Shown: positions 44,997-54,242 of the stretch, piece by piece | Numbering within the stretch: position 1 is the first letter of the stretch | Layout of the letters: every line of letters begins with the position of its first letter | Origin: Ralstonia insidiosa | GTDB lineage: Bacteria; Pseudomonadota; Gammaproteobacteria; Burkholderiales; Burkholderiaceae | Length of the DNA stretch: 64,000 bases | Reading direction: 5' to 3' | NCBI RefSeq assembly: GCF_008801405.1 | Contig: NZ_VZPV01000001.1 | Span: 1,116,001-1,180,000, forward strand | Notes under the pieces: model-generated | The model's input: the letters and a program-made list of their open reading frames with translations, nothing else | Told to the model about the DNA's origin: nothing | Databases searched by the model: none | Program-made: the position numbers and the translations under genes

Positions 44997-46004
44997 ATGC
45001 ACAAGTCGACCACGCCCTACGTTATGCCTTCGCGCGAGCGCCTGGATGAAGCCGCGCGCAAGCTGGAGGCGGGCGAGCTGGTCGCCTTCCCGACCGAGAC
45101 CGTCTACGGCCTCGGCGCCGATGCCGAAAACCCGCAGGCCATCGCCAAGATCTACGCGGCCAAGGGTCGGCCATCCAACCATCCGGTGATCGTGCACGTG
45201 GTCGATGGTGCGGACATCTCCTACTGGTCCGACGATGTGCCCGGCATCGCGCTTCAACTCATCGAAGCCTTCTGGCCGGGGCCACTCACGCTCATTCTGA
45301 AACGCGCGCCGCACATTCCGGCTGCCGTAGCGGGTGGGCAGGACAGCATCGGGCTGCGTTGCCCGTCGCATCCGGTGGCGCAGGCGCTGCTCTCGCGGTT
45401 CAAGCGCGGACGCGGTGGCATTGCGGCACCATCGGCCAACAAGTTCGGCCAGGTCAGCCCCACCACCGCACAGCATGTGCGTGATGAATTCGGCGATGCC
45501 GTGTTCGTGCTCGAAGGTGACGGCGTTGACGTGGGCATTGAATCCACCATTGTCGATCTCTCGCGCCTGGACCAGGGCATCGGCCCGGTGCTGCTGCGCC
45601 CCGGTGCCATCACCCCCGAAGACATCGAGCGCGTGACCGGCGAGGTGCCCGCACTGCCGGATGCCGCAGCACCGCGTGCCTCCGGTACGCTGAAGGCGCA
45701 TTACGCACCGCGCACGCCGCTGTATCTGCTTTCCGCAGCCGAAGTGCCCGTACGTCTGGCGTTGCAACCCGGCAAGCGCATCGTCTGGCTGGGTGCCCCC
45801 ATGGCATTGCCGGCCGGCTGCGACCAGCAAGCCGCACCCGCCACGCCGGCGGCCTACGCCAACGCGCTGTATGCGCTGCTGCGCGAGCTCGATCGCGGCG
45901 GGTACGACGCCATCTGGGTAGAAACCCTAGCCGATACGCCCGCCTGGGCGGCCGTTAACGATCGCCTGCGTCGCGCCGCCGCCGCGTTCGAGACGAGCCT
46001 CTAA
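44997..46004 (+). CDS. tsaC: L-threonylcarbamoyladenylate synthase (Sua5-type TsaC)
   Basis: 335 residues with both YrdC and Sua5 domains. LVAFPTETVYGLGADAENPQ, KIYAAKGRPSNHPVIVHV and ESTIVDLSRLDQGIGPVLLRPGAI (part: RPGAI) show the YrdC fold; the C-terminal domain has SGTLKAHYAPRTPLYLLS. It makes TC-AMP from Thr, bicarbonate and ATP for t6A37 in tRNA. Start ATG 44997, 16 bp after purK; probably in the same operon. Confidence 0.93.
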   Translation: MHKSTTPYVMPSRERLDEAARKLEAGELVAFPTETVYGLGADAENPQAIAKIYAAKGRPSNHPVIVHVVDGADISYWSDDVPGIALQLIEAFWPGPLTLILKRAPHIPAAVAGGQDSIGLRCPSHPVAQALLSRFKRGRGGIAAPSANKFGQVSPTTAQHVRDEFGDAVFVLEGDGVDVGIESTIVDLSRLDQGIGPVLLRPGAITPEDIERVTGEVPALPDAAAPRASGTLKAHYAPRTPLYLLSAAEVPVRLALQPGKRIVWLGAPMALPAGCDQQAAPATPAAYANALYALLRELDRGGYDAIWVETLADTPAWAAVNDRLRRAAAAFETSL

Positions 46005-46137
46005 TTCTTACGGGGCACGCGTTCGCCGTGCGCCCGGCAACCTCGCTACACTTGGTCGTTGTGTCGTTCCGCGTGCTTCAAACGTGCGCGGACAACGCAC
46101 CCTACACATCATAAAAATTCCACACGGGAGACAGACC

Positions 46138-47193
46138 ATGAAGTTGCGTCAATGGATGGGGCTCGCATCGGCAGCCCTCGCCTTGGGCCTGACCGCTTGC
46201 GGCGGCGAATCCGATCAGAGCGGTAGCAGCAATAGCGGCAACCCCAAGGTTCAGCGCATGGTGGTGTTCGGCGACAGCCTGAGCGACGCTGGTACCTACA
46301 CGCCCGCCGCGGCAGCATTAGGTGGCGGCAGGTTCACCACCAACCCTGGTCCGGTGTGGGCGGAAACCGTGGCATCGCAACTGGGCGTGGCACTTACGCC
46401 GGCGGTGATGGGTTACGCAAACCAGGTGCAGACCTGCCCGAAACCCGGTTGCTTCGACTATGCGCAAGGCGGTTCGCGTGTGACCGACCCGAATGGGATC
46501 GGCCACAACGGCGGCGCAGGCGCGCTGACCTATCCGGTCAAGCAACAGCTCGCCAACTTCTACGCGGCCAGCAGCAACACGTTCAACGGTAGCGGCGACG
46601 TGGTGTTCGTGTTTGGTGGCAACAACGACATCTTCTATTGGGCAGCGGCGGTGGGCCAAACTGGCCCCGGCGGTGTCGTGATAACGCCGGCCATCGCCAC
46701 CGCACAGGTGCAGCAGGCCGCGACTGATCTGGTCGGCTACATCAAGGACATGATCAGCAAGAACGCGACGCAGCTCTACGTGTTCAACCTGCCCGACAGC
46801 AGCCTGACGCCGCAGGGCGTGTCGAGCGGCCCGCAAGGCCAGGCATTGCTGCATGCACTGGTGGGCGTGTTCAACACCACGCTGCAAACCGGCCTGGCGG
46901 GCACTACCGCGCGCGTGATCGACTTCAACTCGCAACTGACCGCCGTGATCCAGAACGGCACGCAGTTTGGCTTCAGCAACACCAGCACGCCGGCTTGCGA
47001 CGCGACCAAGATCAACGCACTGGTGCCGGGCGCTGGCGGCAGCTCGCTGTTCTGCTCGGCCAACACGCTGGTGGCAGCGGGGGCGGATCAGTCCTACCTG
47101 TTTGCCGACGGTGTGCACCCGACCACGGGCGGCCATCGCCTGATCGCCAGCAACGTGCTGCAACGCCTGTTGGCGGACAGCCTGATGCACTGA
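46138..47193 (+). CDS. SGNH/GDSL lipoprotein esterase
   Basis: 351 residues. The signal peptide ends in LGLTACGGES, a lipobox with Cys20, so it is a lipoprotein, and a Ser/Gly/Asn-rich linker follows. Catalytic blocks: FGDSLSDAGTY (Ser nucleophile), GGSRV (Gly), FGGNNDIFYW (Asn) and DGVHPTTGGH (Asp-His). ATG 46138 follows GGAG-like GGGAG. It probably is an outer-membrane-associated or secreted esterase or lipase; substrate unknown. Confidence 0.9.
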   Translation: MKLRQWMGLASAALALGLTACGGESDQSGSSNSGNPKVQRMVVFGDSLSDAGTYTPAAAALGGGRFTTNPGPVWAETVASQLGVALTPAVMGYANQVQTCPKPGCFDYAQGGSRVTDPNGIGHNGGAGALTYPVKQQLANFYAASSNTFNGSGDVVFVFGGNNDIFYWAAAVGQTGPGGVVITPAIATAQVQQAATDLVGYIKDMISKNATQLYVFNLPDSSLTPQGVSSGPQGQALLHALVGVFNTTLQTGLAGTTARVIDFNSQLTAVIQNGTQFGFSNTSTPACDATKINALVPGAGGSSLFCSANTLVAAGADQSYLFADGVHPTTGGHRLIASNVLQRLLADSLMH

Positions 47194-47215
47194 TCCGGCT
47201 AGTCCCGATGTAAGC

Positions 47216-47242
47216 AAAACGCCCGCGCAATCGGGCGTTTTT
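47216..47242 (+). terminator. Terminator between the GDSL esterase and TPR protein genes
   Basis: Perfect stem AAAACGCCCG / CGGGCGTTTT with CGCAAT loop. A and T runs on both sides; it may serve both convergent genes. Confidence 0.85.
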
Positions 47243-47269
47243 GTTTGTGGCGATGACGCGTGGGCAGGC

Positions 47270-48442
47270 TTACTGCGCGGTTGGCGTGGGTAACGTTACC
47301 GCCAGGCGTGCCAGTGTTGCCTGCAGCGCATCGCTCTTCGGCCAGATCGCGAGGCCCTGCTTGAAGGCCTCCTGTGCTTCGTCGGTCCGACCGAGTCTCC
47401 ACAACACTTCGCCCTTGTGTGCGAGACCTTCCGCGCGCGCATCGCGCACCGCGTCGTCGCTCACGCCGTAGCTGCCATCCGGCTGGTTGAAGATAGCGAT
47501 GGAACGGTCGAGCCACGTGAGCGCCTCTTCACTGTGGCCCAGCCGGTAAAGCGCCCAGCCCTTGCTGTCGAGCGCGAACGGGTCGTCTGGGTGTTGTGCC
47601 AGATAGGCTTCGATCATGGACAGGCCACGCTCCACACGCAGCCCCGCGTCGGCGAGGTCATAGCCGTAGCCGTTGAGCTTGTCTTCTGGCACCGGGCGCA
47701 GATCGAGCGCGTAGTCGATGTGTTCGAGGTTGCGCTCGGCGATCGCCAGCGAAATCAGCTTGCGCGCAAGGCGGTTCTGAAAACCTTCGCTGAGCGTGGT
47801 GCCGTTGGCAGTCAGCGCACCGAGGTATTGCGTATAGAGCGCCGACGGGCTTTGCGCCGCGTCTGCATTGGCGATGGCTCTGCCCGGGCCTGCGCACCAG
47901 GCGTAGTCCTCGGGCGTGAACTGCATGTCGATATCGAGCTGGACTGCGCGCGACTCACGTGACTGTGCGTAGTACGAATAACCTCCCGCATTGGCACGGC
48001 CGCAGATCAGGTATTCGTCTGTCACATCCAGCAGGTACGGGTAACCGCCCATCGGGTCGCCGCTGGACGTGCCGACCAGATGGAAGGATTCACCAAATTC
48101 ACCCTGGCCGATGACCGGGTTGAGTATCCAGCGCGCGGCTGGGTAGCGCTTGGGCAGGCGGACTTTGACCGTGCGCCCCGCGCCATCGGTGGTGCCGAAG
48201 ATCACGCTATCGTTTTCGTCTTTCTTGGGCGGTTTGCCGGCGATGGTGTGGCCCGGTAGGAATAGGCGGTAACGCGCGTTGGGCATCGGCTTCCCGGTCG
48301 AGGGATCGGTCAGCACGAACTGATGGACCTGTGCGCCGCGGCCGAGCGTGGCTGTCGGGGCGACCCAATCGCGCGCGGCAGCAGGTACGGCAGAGCAAAA
48401 AAATGCCGCGCCAAGAAGCGCGGCTGACAGACGGGAAAGCAT
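47270..48442 (-). CDS. Exported TPR-domain protein
   Basis: 390 residues. Signal peptide MLSRLSAALLGAAFFCSAVP with AAARDW cleavage. The first half is a beta-rich region with FVLTDPSTGKPMPNARYRLFL and IFGTTDGAGRTVKVRLPKRY (parts), like the Ig-like carboxypeptidase-regulatory folds of envelope proteins. The C-terminal 130 residues hold TPR repeats (WALYRLGHSEEALTWLDRSI, VLWRLGRTDEAQEAFKQGLA). Periplasmic scaffold of unknown role, convergent with the esterase gene. Confidence 0.83.
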   Translation of the reverse strand: MLSRLSAALLGAAFFCSAVPAAARDWVAPTATLGRGAQVHQFVLTDPSTGKPMPNARYRLFLPGHTIAGKPPKKDENDSVIFGTTDGAGRTVKVRLPKRYPAARWILNPVIGQGEFGESFHLVGTSSGDPMGGYPYLLDVTDEYLICGRANAGGYSYYAQSRESRAVQLDIDMQFTPEDYAWCAGPGRAIANADAAQSPSALYTQYLGALTANGTTLSEGFQNRLARKLISLAIAERNLEHIDYALDLRPVPEDKLNGYGYDLADAGLRVERGLSMIEAYLAQHPDDPFALDSKGWALYRLGHSEEALTWLDRSIAIFNQPDGSYGVSDDAVRDARAEGLAHKGEVLWRLGRTDEAQEAFKQGLAIWPKSDALQATLARLAVTLPTPTAQ

Positions 48443-48519
48443 ATTGTTGGGAGGGGGGCTGGCGAAAATTGCAACGCCCCATCATAGCCAAGCTGCTTCG
48501 CGCAGATGTTAAGAGTGCT

Positions 48520-49056
48520 TCATGTGGATGCTTTTGCAATCTGCTGCACGGCAAACCGGTACACCGCATCGACATCGTTGAGGTCGAGCACGGCAATGCC
48601 TGCCGGCACTTGCACGCCATCGGTGGCATCTGTCGCCACCGCGACCACGCCACCAATTTCCGGCCACAGCGGCGGACGGCCCAGCGAAGGGCGGAACACC
48701 TCGATCTTCGGGAACGTACTGCGCTTGTAGCCCTCCACGATCACCACGTCGGTCTCGGGGGACAGCAGTGCCAGCACGTCGGCCAACTCAGGCTCTTGTG
48801 CGGGGGCAAATTCGCGCATCAGCACGAGGCGCTCGCCGCCCACCAGCACCACCTCGGCGCTGCCGGCCGAGCGCATGCGGTGCGAATCCTTGCCCGGCGT
48901 GTCGAGATCGAAGCCGTGATGCGTGTGTTTGACGGCGGCCACGCGGCGCCCATCGCGCACGAAGCGCGCGATGAGTTGCTCGACGAGCGTGGTCTTGCCG
49001 CTGCCCGAGGTGCCTGTGATGCCGAGAATTGCCGCGCGTGGGTTCGACTGCATCAT
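48520..49056 (-). CDS. mobB: Molybdopterin-guanine dinucleotide biosynthesis adaptor MobB
   Basis: 178 residues. MMQSNPRAAILGITGTSGSG then KTTLVEQLIARFV is the P-loop, AAVKHTHHGFDLDTPGKDSHRMRSAG (part: KHTHHGFDLD) and VVIVEGYKRSTFPKIEVFRP (part: VEGYKRSTFPKIE) are MobB motifs. It binds GTP and assists MobA. Its ATG overlaps the dacB stop, so translation is coupled to dacB. Unusual: no other mob/moe gene is adjacent. Confidence 0.94.
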   Translation of the reverse strand: MMQSNPRAAILGITGTSGSGKTTLVEQLIARFVRDGRRVAAVKHTHHGFDLDTPGKDSHRMRSAGSAEVVLVGGERLVLMREFAPAQEPELADVLALLSPETDVVIVEGYKRSTFPKIEVFRPSLGRPPLWPEIGGVVAVATDATDGVQVPAGIAVLDLNDVDAVYRFAVQQIAKAST

Positions 49057-50600
49057 CGTGGCGCGCCCTGGTAGATCCATTGCAGCAGCGCGTCGTGTGC
49101 AGCCTGGCCGCCGCTCGCGTTCGGGTGGTTGATCATGCTGACGACAACGAAGCGCTCGCCATTTTCGCCTTCCACATAGCCGGCGATGGCGCGCACATCG
49201 TTGAGCGTGCCGGTCTTGATCTCGGCGTTGCCGGCCACGCCGGCGCGCGTGAGGCGGTTGCGCATGGTGCCGTCCACACCCACCACGGGTAGCGCGTCGC
49301 GCAGGATGCCGCCGTTCGGGTTCGCATCGGCCTGTTGCAGCAGGCGCCCCATGTTGCGTGCACTGATGCGTTCCGTGCGCGACAGGCCCGAGCCGTTTTC
49401 CAGCACCAGCTCCGGCATCGTCAGGTTCTGCTTGGCTAGCCAGCGGTTGATGACCTCGGTCGATTGCGGCACCGAGGCAGGCTTGCGGCCGATCTCCGCA
49501 CCAATGGTGAGGAAGAGCTGGCGTGCCATCACGTTGTTCGAATACTTGTCGATGTCGTGCACGACTTCTGCCAGCGTGGGGCCGTAGTGCGTGGCCAGCA
49601 GTACAGCCTGGCGCGGCACCTTGCCTTCGCGCAGGCCGGGCGTGAAGCGTGTCGTGCCGCCCGCCTGCTGCCACAGCGCCAGGAAGCCGCCCCAGATGAA
49701 GTCGGCATGCGTGAGCGCGGCGATGTTGTAGACGCGTTCTCCACAGGCGGCAGCATAGCGACCGCCGAAGCTGGCGAGCACGTGGCCGTCGGTCTGCGTG
49801 GTGATGTTGGCGCCGGAGGCCGTCTTCCAGTCGCCGCAGCCGCCACGCGTGGTGCGCAACTGGTTGTCGATCTGCAGTTGCGCCAGCGGTGGTGACACGT
49901 CGATGTTGACCGCGCCGTTGCCGGCGTCCGGCGTGAGCGTGAAGGTGAGCGTCTTGAACGAATACAGCAGCGCATCGGGTGCCACGTTGTAGGCACGTCC
50001 GCTGTCGCCATCGAGCGGTGGCGCTTCAGACAGGCCGTTCTCGAAATACGTGCGGTCCAGCACGATGTTGCCGGCGAGTTCATCCACGCCGGCGCGGCGC
50101 ACGTCGCTCACCAGTTTGACCAGCTCTTCGGGAATCAGCTTCGGATCGCCCTGGCCGCGCAGATAGAGGTTGCCGTTGAGCGTGCCGTTGATGGGCTGGT
50201 TGTCGGCATAGGCCGTGGTCTTCCAGCGGAAGTCGGGGCCCAGCAGATCCAGCCCGGCAAAGGTGGTCAGCAGCTTCATGGTCGACGCCGGGTTCATGCC
50301 CGCATCGGCGTTCCACTGCAGGATGGGGTTGGCGGTGCCGGTGCGGATCACGAACACGCTCACCGCATCGAGCGGAATATGCGCTCGGGCAAATGCCAGC
50401 GCCACATTGGCGGGCAACCCGGCGGGATTGCGTGCGGCCTGACGCTTCTGTGCTGCGGTGGCGGCGAAAGTTGCGTGGGCCACCTGGGCTTTGGGCTTCT
50501 TGGCATGCGCGATGGGCGTAGCCGCGAGGGTGAGGAGGGTTGCGCAGGCAAGTGCGCAGCGCGACAGGTACGGCAAACGGGTCGAGCGAATTCGGGCCAT
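49053..50600 (-). CDS. dacB: D-alanyl-D-alanine carboxypeptidase/endopeptidase (PBP4)
   Basis: 515 residues, class C low-mass PBP. Signal peptide MARIRSTRLPYLSRCALACA with AHAKK cleavage. Catalytic motifs: PASTMKLLTTF (Ser106, Lys109), KYSNNVMARQL (SxN) and IKTGTLNDVRA (KTG). It trims and splits peptidoglycan peptides in the periplasm. The ATG at 50600 gives a good signal peptide; starts at 50654 or 50699 add non-signal residues. mobB overlaps its end by four bases. Confidence 0.93.
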   Translation of the reverse strand: MARIRSTRLPYLSRCALACATLLTLAATPIAHAKKPKAQVAHATFAATAAQKRQAARNPAGLPANVALAFARAHIPLDAVSVFVIRTGTANPILQWNADAGMNPASTMKLLTTFAGLDLLGPDFRWKTTAYADNQPINGTLNGNLYLRGQGDPKLIPEELVKLVSDVRRAGVDELAGNIVLDRTYFENGLSEAPPLDGDSGRAYNVAPDALLYSFKTLTFTLTPDAGNGAVNIDVSPPLAQLQIDNQLRTTRGGCGDWKTASGANITTQTDGHVLASFGGRYAAACGERVYNIAALTHADFIWGGFLALWQQAGGTTRFTPGLREGKVPRQAVLLATHYGPTLAEVVHDIDKYSNNVMARQLFLTIGAEIGRKPASVPQSTEVINRWLAKQNLTMPELVLENGSGLSRTERISARNMGRLLQQADANPNGGILRDALPVVGVDGTMRNRLTRAGVAGNAEIKTGTLNDVRAIAGYVEGENGERFVVVSMINHPNASGGQAAHDALLQWIYQGAPR

Positions 50601-50794
50601 TGGGCGGGGGCAGAGTGGGGCACACGTGCGTGCGCCAAGTGCGGATGCAGGCATGTTAACGCAGTGGCCCCGCGCTTCGGACGACAAGCAATGCGGCATT
50701 CATCGTCCAATTCCTGGGGAATCATCGGCGTGTGACGGCGGGGTCATCGCGTGGGCAACCCTGCGCAAAGCAGTGATCAGCTTGGCGCGGTAGC

Positions 50795-52036
50795 ATGACG
50801 GCTTTGCCGCGCGACGTTCGTGCGGCATGCGCATTCCTCGCCGTCCTCATGTCTTCCGAATTCGTGCAATCTGCCGGCGTGCTGCAGCCTCGCCGGCTAC
50901 CCTTGTCAGCCCGCGCGGCGACGATGGCTCTTTTTTTCGTCAACGGCGCAACGTTTGCGACCTGGGGTATCCACATTCCCACCGTGAAGGCGCGCTTCGG
51001 GTTGTCCGAGGCATCGTTGTCGCTGGCGATGTTCATGGTTGCCTTTGGTGCCATCCTCTCGATCAAATTTGTGGGCCGCTGGGTGGCGCGCGTTGGCACG
51101 CAGCACGCCAGTGTGCGGGGCGGCATCGCGTTCAGCGCGATGCTCGCGTTGATCATGCTGATGCCCAGCTACCCGGCGCTGCTGGTGGCGCTCTTTCTGT
51201 TTGGCGTCAGCACCGTGGGGTTCGACGTGGCCATCAATGCACAGGCCACCACGGTGGAAGCCAACCACCACAAGCCGATCATTTCGTCTTTGCACGGCAT
51301 GTTTAGCCTGGGCGGCATGGTGGGCGCAGCCGTGGGCGGCGTGCTGCTGGAGTTGGGGGTGCCGCCGGCCGTGCACTGTGGCGGCATGGCGCTGGTCTTG
51401 ATGGCGACCGCGCTGTGCGCCGGGCCGTTCATGCTGCCCGATCACGTGCATGCGGAAGGCGAACCCGCACACCCGAGCACCGGCCGCACGCTGTTCGTGC
51501 TCGGTCTCCTGGCCTTCTTCGGGCTGCTGGGTGAGGGGGCGATGTACGACTGGACCACCGTCTACATGCGCGAGATTGCGCAATCGCCCGAGGCCGTTGC
51601 CAGCGCCGGGTATGCAGCGTTCTCAGGCGGTATGGCACTGGCGCGTTTCGGCGGCGATTTCGCCCGCGGGCGCTGGGGCAACATGCGCGTGCTGGGCGCC
51701 AGCGGTGTGCTGGCCACGGGCGGCATCCTGCTGGCGCTGCTGTGGCCGGACCCGGCGGCAGTGCTGGCTGGCTTTGCGCTGATGGGCGTGGGCGCAGCCA
51801 ACATGGTGCCGATCTTCTTCATTACCGCATCGCGCCTGCCGGGCGTGCCGGCTGCAGAGGGCATTGCGGCGGTGGCGCGTTTTGCCTACGTAGGTTTGCT
51901 GGTTGGCCCGGTCATCATCGGGTTGATCGCCCACCACTCAGATTTGCGCTGGGGGCTGTCTGTGGTGGCTCTGACGATGGCGCTGATTGCCGTTGCGGGG
52001 CCGGGAGCAATCCGGCAGAAAGGCCAGAAGGGCTAG
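50795..52036 (+). CDS. MFS transporter (YbjJ-like)
   Basis: 413 residues, about twelve helices. ATMALFFVNGATFATWGIHIPTVKARF (part: FFVNGATFATWGIHIPTVK) is the YbjJ/fucose-permease-like helix 1; FGVSTVGFDVAINAQATTVE follows and RFGGDFARGRWGNMRVL is the second motif A. Start could be the ATG at 50795 or 50849. Alone, with no regulator beside it; divergent from dacB. Substrate unknown. Confidence 0.85.
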   Translation: MTALPRDVRAACAFLAVLMSSEFVQSAGVLQPRRLPLSARAATMALFFVNGATFATWGIHIPTVKARFGLSEASLSLAMFMVAFGAILSIKFVGRWVARVGTQHASVRGGIAFSAMLALIMLMPSYPALLVALFLFGVSTVGFDVAINAQATTVEANHHKPIISSLHGMFSLGGMVGAAVGGVLLELGVPPAVHCGGMALVLMATALCAGPFMLPDHVHAEGEPAHPSTGRTLFVLGLLAFFGLLGEGAMYDWTTVYMREIAQSPEAVASAGYAAFSGGMALARFGGDFARGRWGNMRVLGASGVLATGGILLALLWPDPAAVLAGFALMGVGAANMVPIFFITASRLPGVPAAEGIAAVARFAYVGLLVGPVIIGLIAHHSDLRWGLSVVALTMALIAVAGPGAIRQKGQKG

Positions 52037-52100
52037 AAAGGGCTTAAGGGTCAACACTGATGTTGTGCATGTCGCCAAAAAAATAGGCACTTCCTGTGCG

Positions 52101-52129
52101 TTGACTTTCGCGTGCGCTTGCCATAGCGT
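52101..52129 (+). promoter_or_regulatory. Possible sigma-70 promoter for the repeat-protein gene
   Basis: TTGACT at 52101-52106 and TAGCGT at 52124-52129 with a 17-base spacer, about 130 bp before the ATG. Confidence 0.35.
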
Positions 52130-52256
52130 ACGACGAGGAGAGGGGGTTCTCCGATGTGGCGTCATGGTCAAACCGTGATTGACGGCACCGGAATATGTTC
52201 AAAATGAGGCTGCACGATGTGATCAGCCCAAACGACCCAGTGGAAAGGAGCTTCAG

Positions 52257-52628
52257 ATGCCGTACAAACGTCTCAACCTCGTGGCAGCGGTTGCTGTCGT
52301 GGCAGCCATCAGCAGTGTGGCGCACGCGCAAACCGACAAGAAGTTCGACCCCTACAGCCAAGGCGCCAACGCCGACAAGAAGTTCGACCCGTATACCCAA
52401 GGGGCGAAGGCCGGCGACAAATTCGACCCGTATTCGCAGGGTGCCAACAAGGATGACAGCACCGCCAGCGCACTGAACCCGGGTGCCCAGCCGGCCAATG
52501 TCGAGAAGGGCAAGTACGATACGTACACGCAGGGTGCCAAGGCCGGCGACAAGTTCGATCCGTACAGCCAGGGTGCTCGCCAAGGTGATGCCACCAGCCC
52601 GTACTCGAAGGACCAGAACAAGCAGTAA
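52257..52628 (+). CDS. Small exported protein of KFDPYSQGA repeats
   Basis: 123 residues. A clear signal peptide (MPYKRLNLVAAVAVVAAISS, cut near AHAQ) is followed by five repeats of about 13 residues: KKFDPYSQGANAD, KKFDPYTQGAKAG, DKFDPYSQGANKD, then after a 16-residue spacer KGKYDTYTQGAKAG and DKFDPYSQGARQG. AAGGAG lies six bases before the ATG. It is highly soluble, Asp/Lys/Gly-rich and without Cys. Periplasmic or secreted; function unknown. A strong terminator follows directly, overlapping the next gene's start. Confidence 0.85.
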   Translation: MPYKRLNLVAAVAVVAAISSVAHAQTDKKFDPYSQGANADKKFDPYTQGAKAGDKFDPYSQGANKDDSTASALNPGAQPANVEKGKYDTYTQGAKAGDKFDPYSQGARQGDATSPYSKDQNKQ

Positions 52629-52632
52629 GCCT

Positions 52633-53454
52633 ATGCCGTTCAGGTTCATGAAGACGCCGATGCATCGCCAGGTGCATCGGCGTTTTTCTTTATGGGTTGC
52701 AGCCATGGTGGCCTGTGCGGCGCTGCCCGCGCACGCTGCCGGCCTGTGCACCGCGTCCTGGGTGCATGACGGTAGCCGCCTGCGACTGGACGGCAACGGC
52801 AAGACGCCGATGATCGTCGAGTTCACGCTGCACGACGTCAACCGCGACATCCAGGACGGCTGCGAGATCGGCCTGCACATCTACGCCAAGTCTGGCCTTG
52901 TGGCGCTCGGCGGTCGGCCCATCGAGACGGTGCAGGAGCACCAACTGCTGGTGGACGAGGCCGGCGTCGTCACGCGCGTGGTCAGCATCAATGGGCGTGT
53001 GTTTGCGCAAAGCGAGCATGCTGACCTGGTCGGCACCGTCAGCACGGCCATCTCCGGCATGTTTCTTTACGGCGCGGGTCTGGCACCCGAAGCCGAGATG
53101 CTGCCGGGCGATACGTACGAATCGAGTTTCGACTTTGATGTGGTATCGCCCCGCGTGGGGATTTCAGTCGGGCACATGCGCGCCGAGCACGCCAAGGTGG
53201 AGGTGTCCGAGCGTGAGGTCGGGCCACCGCAGCCGATGAACACCGTTGTCGGCATTCTGCAGTGCCGGCCGATCCGCTACACGCGTACGGCCACGCTGGG
53301 CGTGTTGAAGCTGGGCAATGAATCGCTCGAACCCGAGCCGACCGTGGCCCATCTGACCGATTGGTTCTGCCCGGAAGCCGGCGTGGTGATGCGTCAGGAG
53401 GTCGAGCAGCACGGCCAGACGCAGGTGATCGACGTGGTCGATCTCACGCGCTGA
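52633..53454 (+). CDS. Exported protein of unknown function
   Basis: About 273 residues from ATG 52633 (MPFRFMKTPMHRQVHRRFSL); ATGs at 52648 and 52660 are alternatives. A signal peptide (core LWVAAMVACAALPAHA) precedes mature AGLCTASWVHDGSRLRL. The rest is beta-rich (IVEFTLHDVNRDI, FDFDVVSPRVGISVG, VDVVDLTR-like end) with two or three Cys. No family is recognised. All candidate starts lie within or just before the preceding terminator hairpin, so expression may be attenuated. Confidence 0.75.
   Translation: MPFRFMKTPMHRQVHRRFSLWVAAMVACAALPAHAAGLCTASWVHDGSRLRLDGNGKTPMIVEFTLHDVNRDIQDGCEIGLHIYAKSGLVALGGRPIETVQEHQLLVDEAGVVTRVVSINGRVFAQSEHADLVGTVSTAISGMFLYGAGLAPEAEMLPGDTYESSFDFDVVSPRVGISVGHMRAEHAKVEVSEREVGPPQPMNTVVGILQCRPIRYTRTATLGVLKLGNESLEPEPTVAHLTDWFCPEAGVVMRQEVEQHGQTQVIDVVDLTR
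52654..52687 (+). terminator. Strong terminator overlapping the next gene's start codon
   Basis: Perfect 11-base stem ACGCCGATGCA / TGCATCGGCGT with 8-base loop and TTTTT. The ATG at 52660 lies in the left arm. Confidence 0.85.
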
Positions 53455-53475
53455 GCATCAATACCTGCTGCGACA

Positions 53476-54228
53476 TCATTCAACGCTGCCGTCGAAGCGG
53501 TACACGCGCGCCACGGTAAAGGGCGCCTCGGGTTCTGGCTGCGTGAACAGCGCGATATTGTCGATGGACATGGTGGGCGGCAGCATCACGCTGCCGGCTT
53601 CCAGCGCGCGGTAGCAGGCCAGTTGCTCGGTATGGCCCAGGCGCCCGGTCAGCGTGATGTGGAAGGTGAACGTATCGAACACGTATGGATAGCCCCAGCG
53701 CTGCAGGTGGCGCTCCTGCGCGTCCGAGAGCCCGGCCTGGCGCCGCCGCGCAAGCTCGGTGGGCGGGGCCGGTGCGCGGAAGGTGTCGAACTCACGCACG
53801 CAGGCATCGGCGAACTGGTGGAGCGCATCGCGGGCGGGATCGCCGTGGCGCAGGCGCCAGGCCAGGAAGCCGCGCAGCGTTTGCAACGCCGGTTCGATCG
53901 TGAATGGGGTTTGCTCCAGCGCGAACCGGCGCAGCGCCGCATCCAGGTCATCCACGGTGCGTGTTTCTGCCAGGCGGAATGGCGGCTTGAAGGTGGCGTG
54001 CAGGCCGTAGTGGCGTGGGTCTGCGGTCCAGCGGTCGAGCGTGGTGAGGTCAATACGGGCGTCGCGGGCCAGCGGTTGGCGCGCATCGGTGTCGATCGGC
54101 CCGCCGTGCAGCGCGCAGCGGCCGAGCCAGCGGGTGCCCAGCGTGTACCAGGGCTCGGGCGGCAGCAGGTAGAGCGCGTATCGCCAGGCGTTGGGGAGCG
54201 CAGGCAACGGTTGCAGCGGTGCGTCCAT
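53476..54228 (-). CDS. DUF1045 2H-phosphoesterase-like protein, phosphonate-associated
   Basis: 250 residues. Two HxT motifs, HYGLHATFKPPFRL and FTFHITLTGRLG, about 115 residues apart, are the 2H phosphoesterase active site; WRYALYLLPPEPWYTLGTRWLG is the DUF1045 start. The family sits beside phnM/phn genes in many bacteria and may act on phosphonate-derived cyclic phosphates. It is 14 bp downstream of phnM, so co-transcribed. Confidence 0.87.
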   Translation of the reverse strand: MDAPLQPLPALPNAWRYALYLLPPEPWYTLGTRWLGRCALHGGPIDTDARQPLARDARIDLTTLDRWTADPRHYGLHATFKPPFRLAETRTVDDLDAALRRFALEQTPFTIEPALQTLRGFLAWRLRHGDPARDALHQFADACVREFDTFRAPAPPTELARRRQAGLSDAQERHLQRWGYPYVFDTFTFHITLTGRLGHTEQLACYRALEAGSVMLPPTMSIDNIALFTQPEPEAPFTVARVYRFDGSVE

Positions 54229-54242
54229 CGGCAGCCAAGTCC

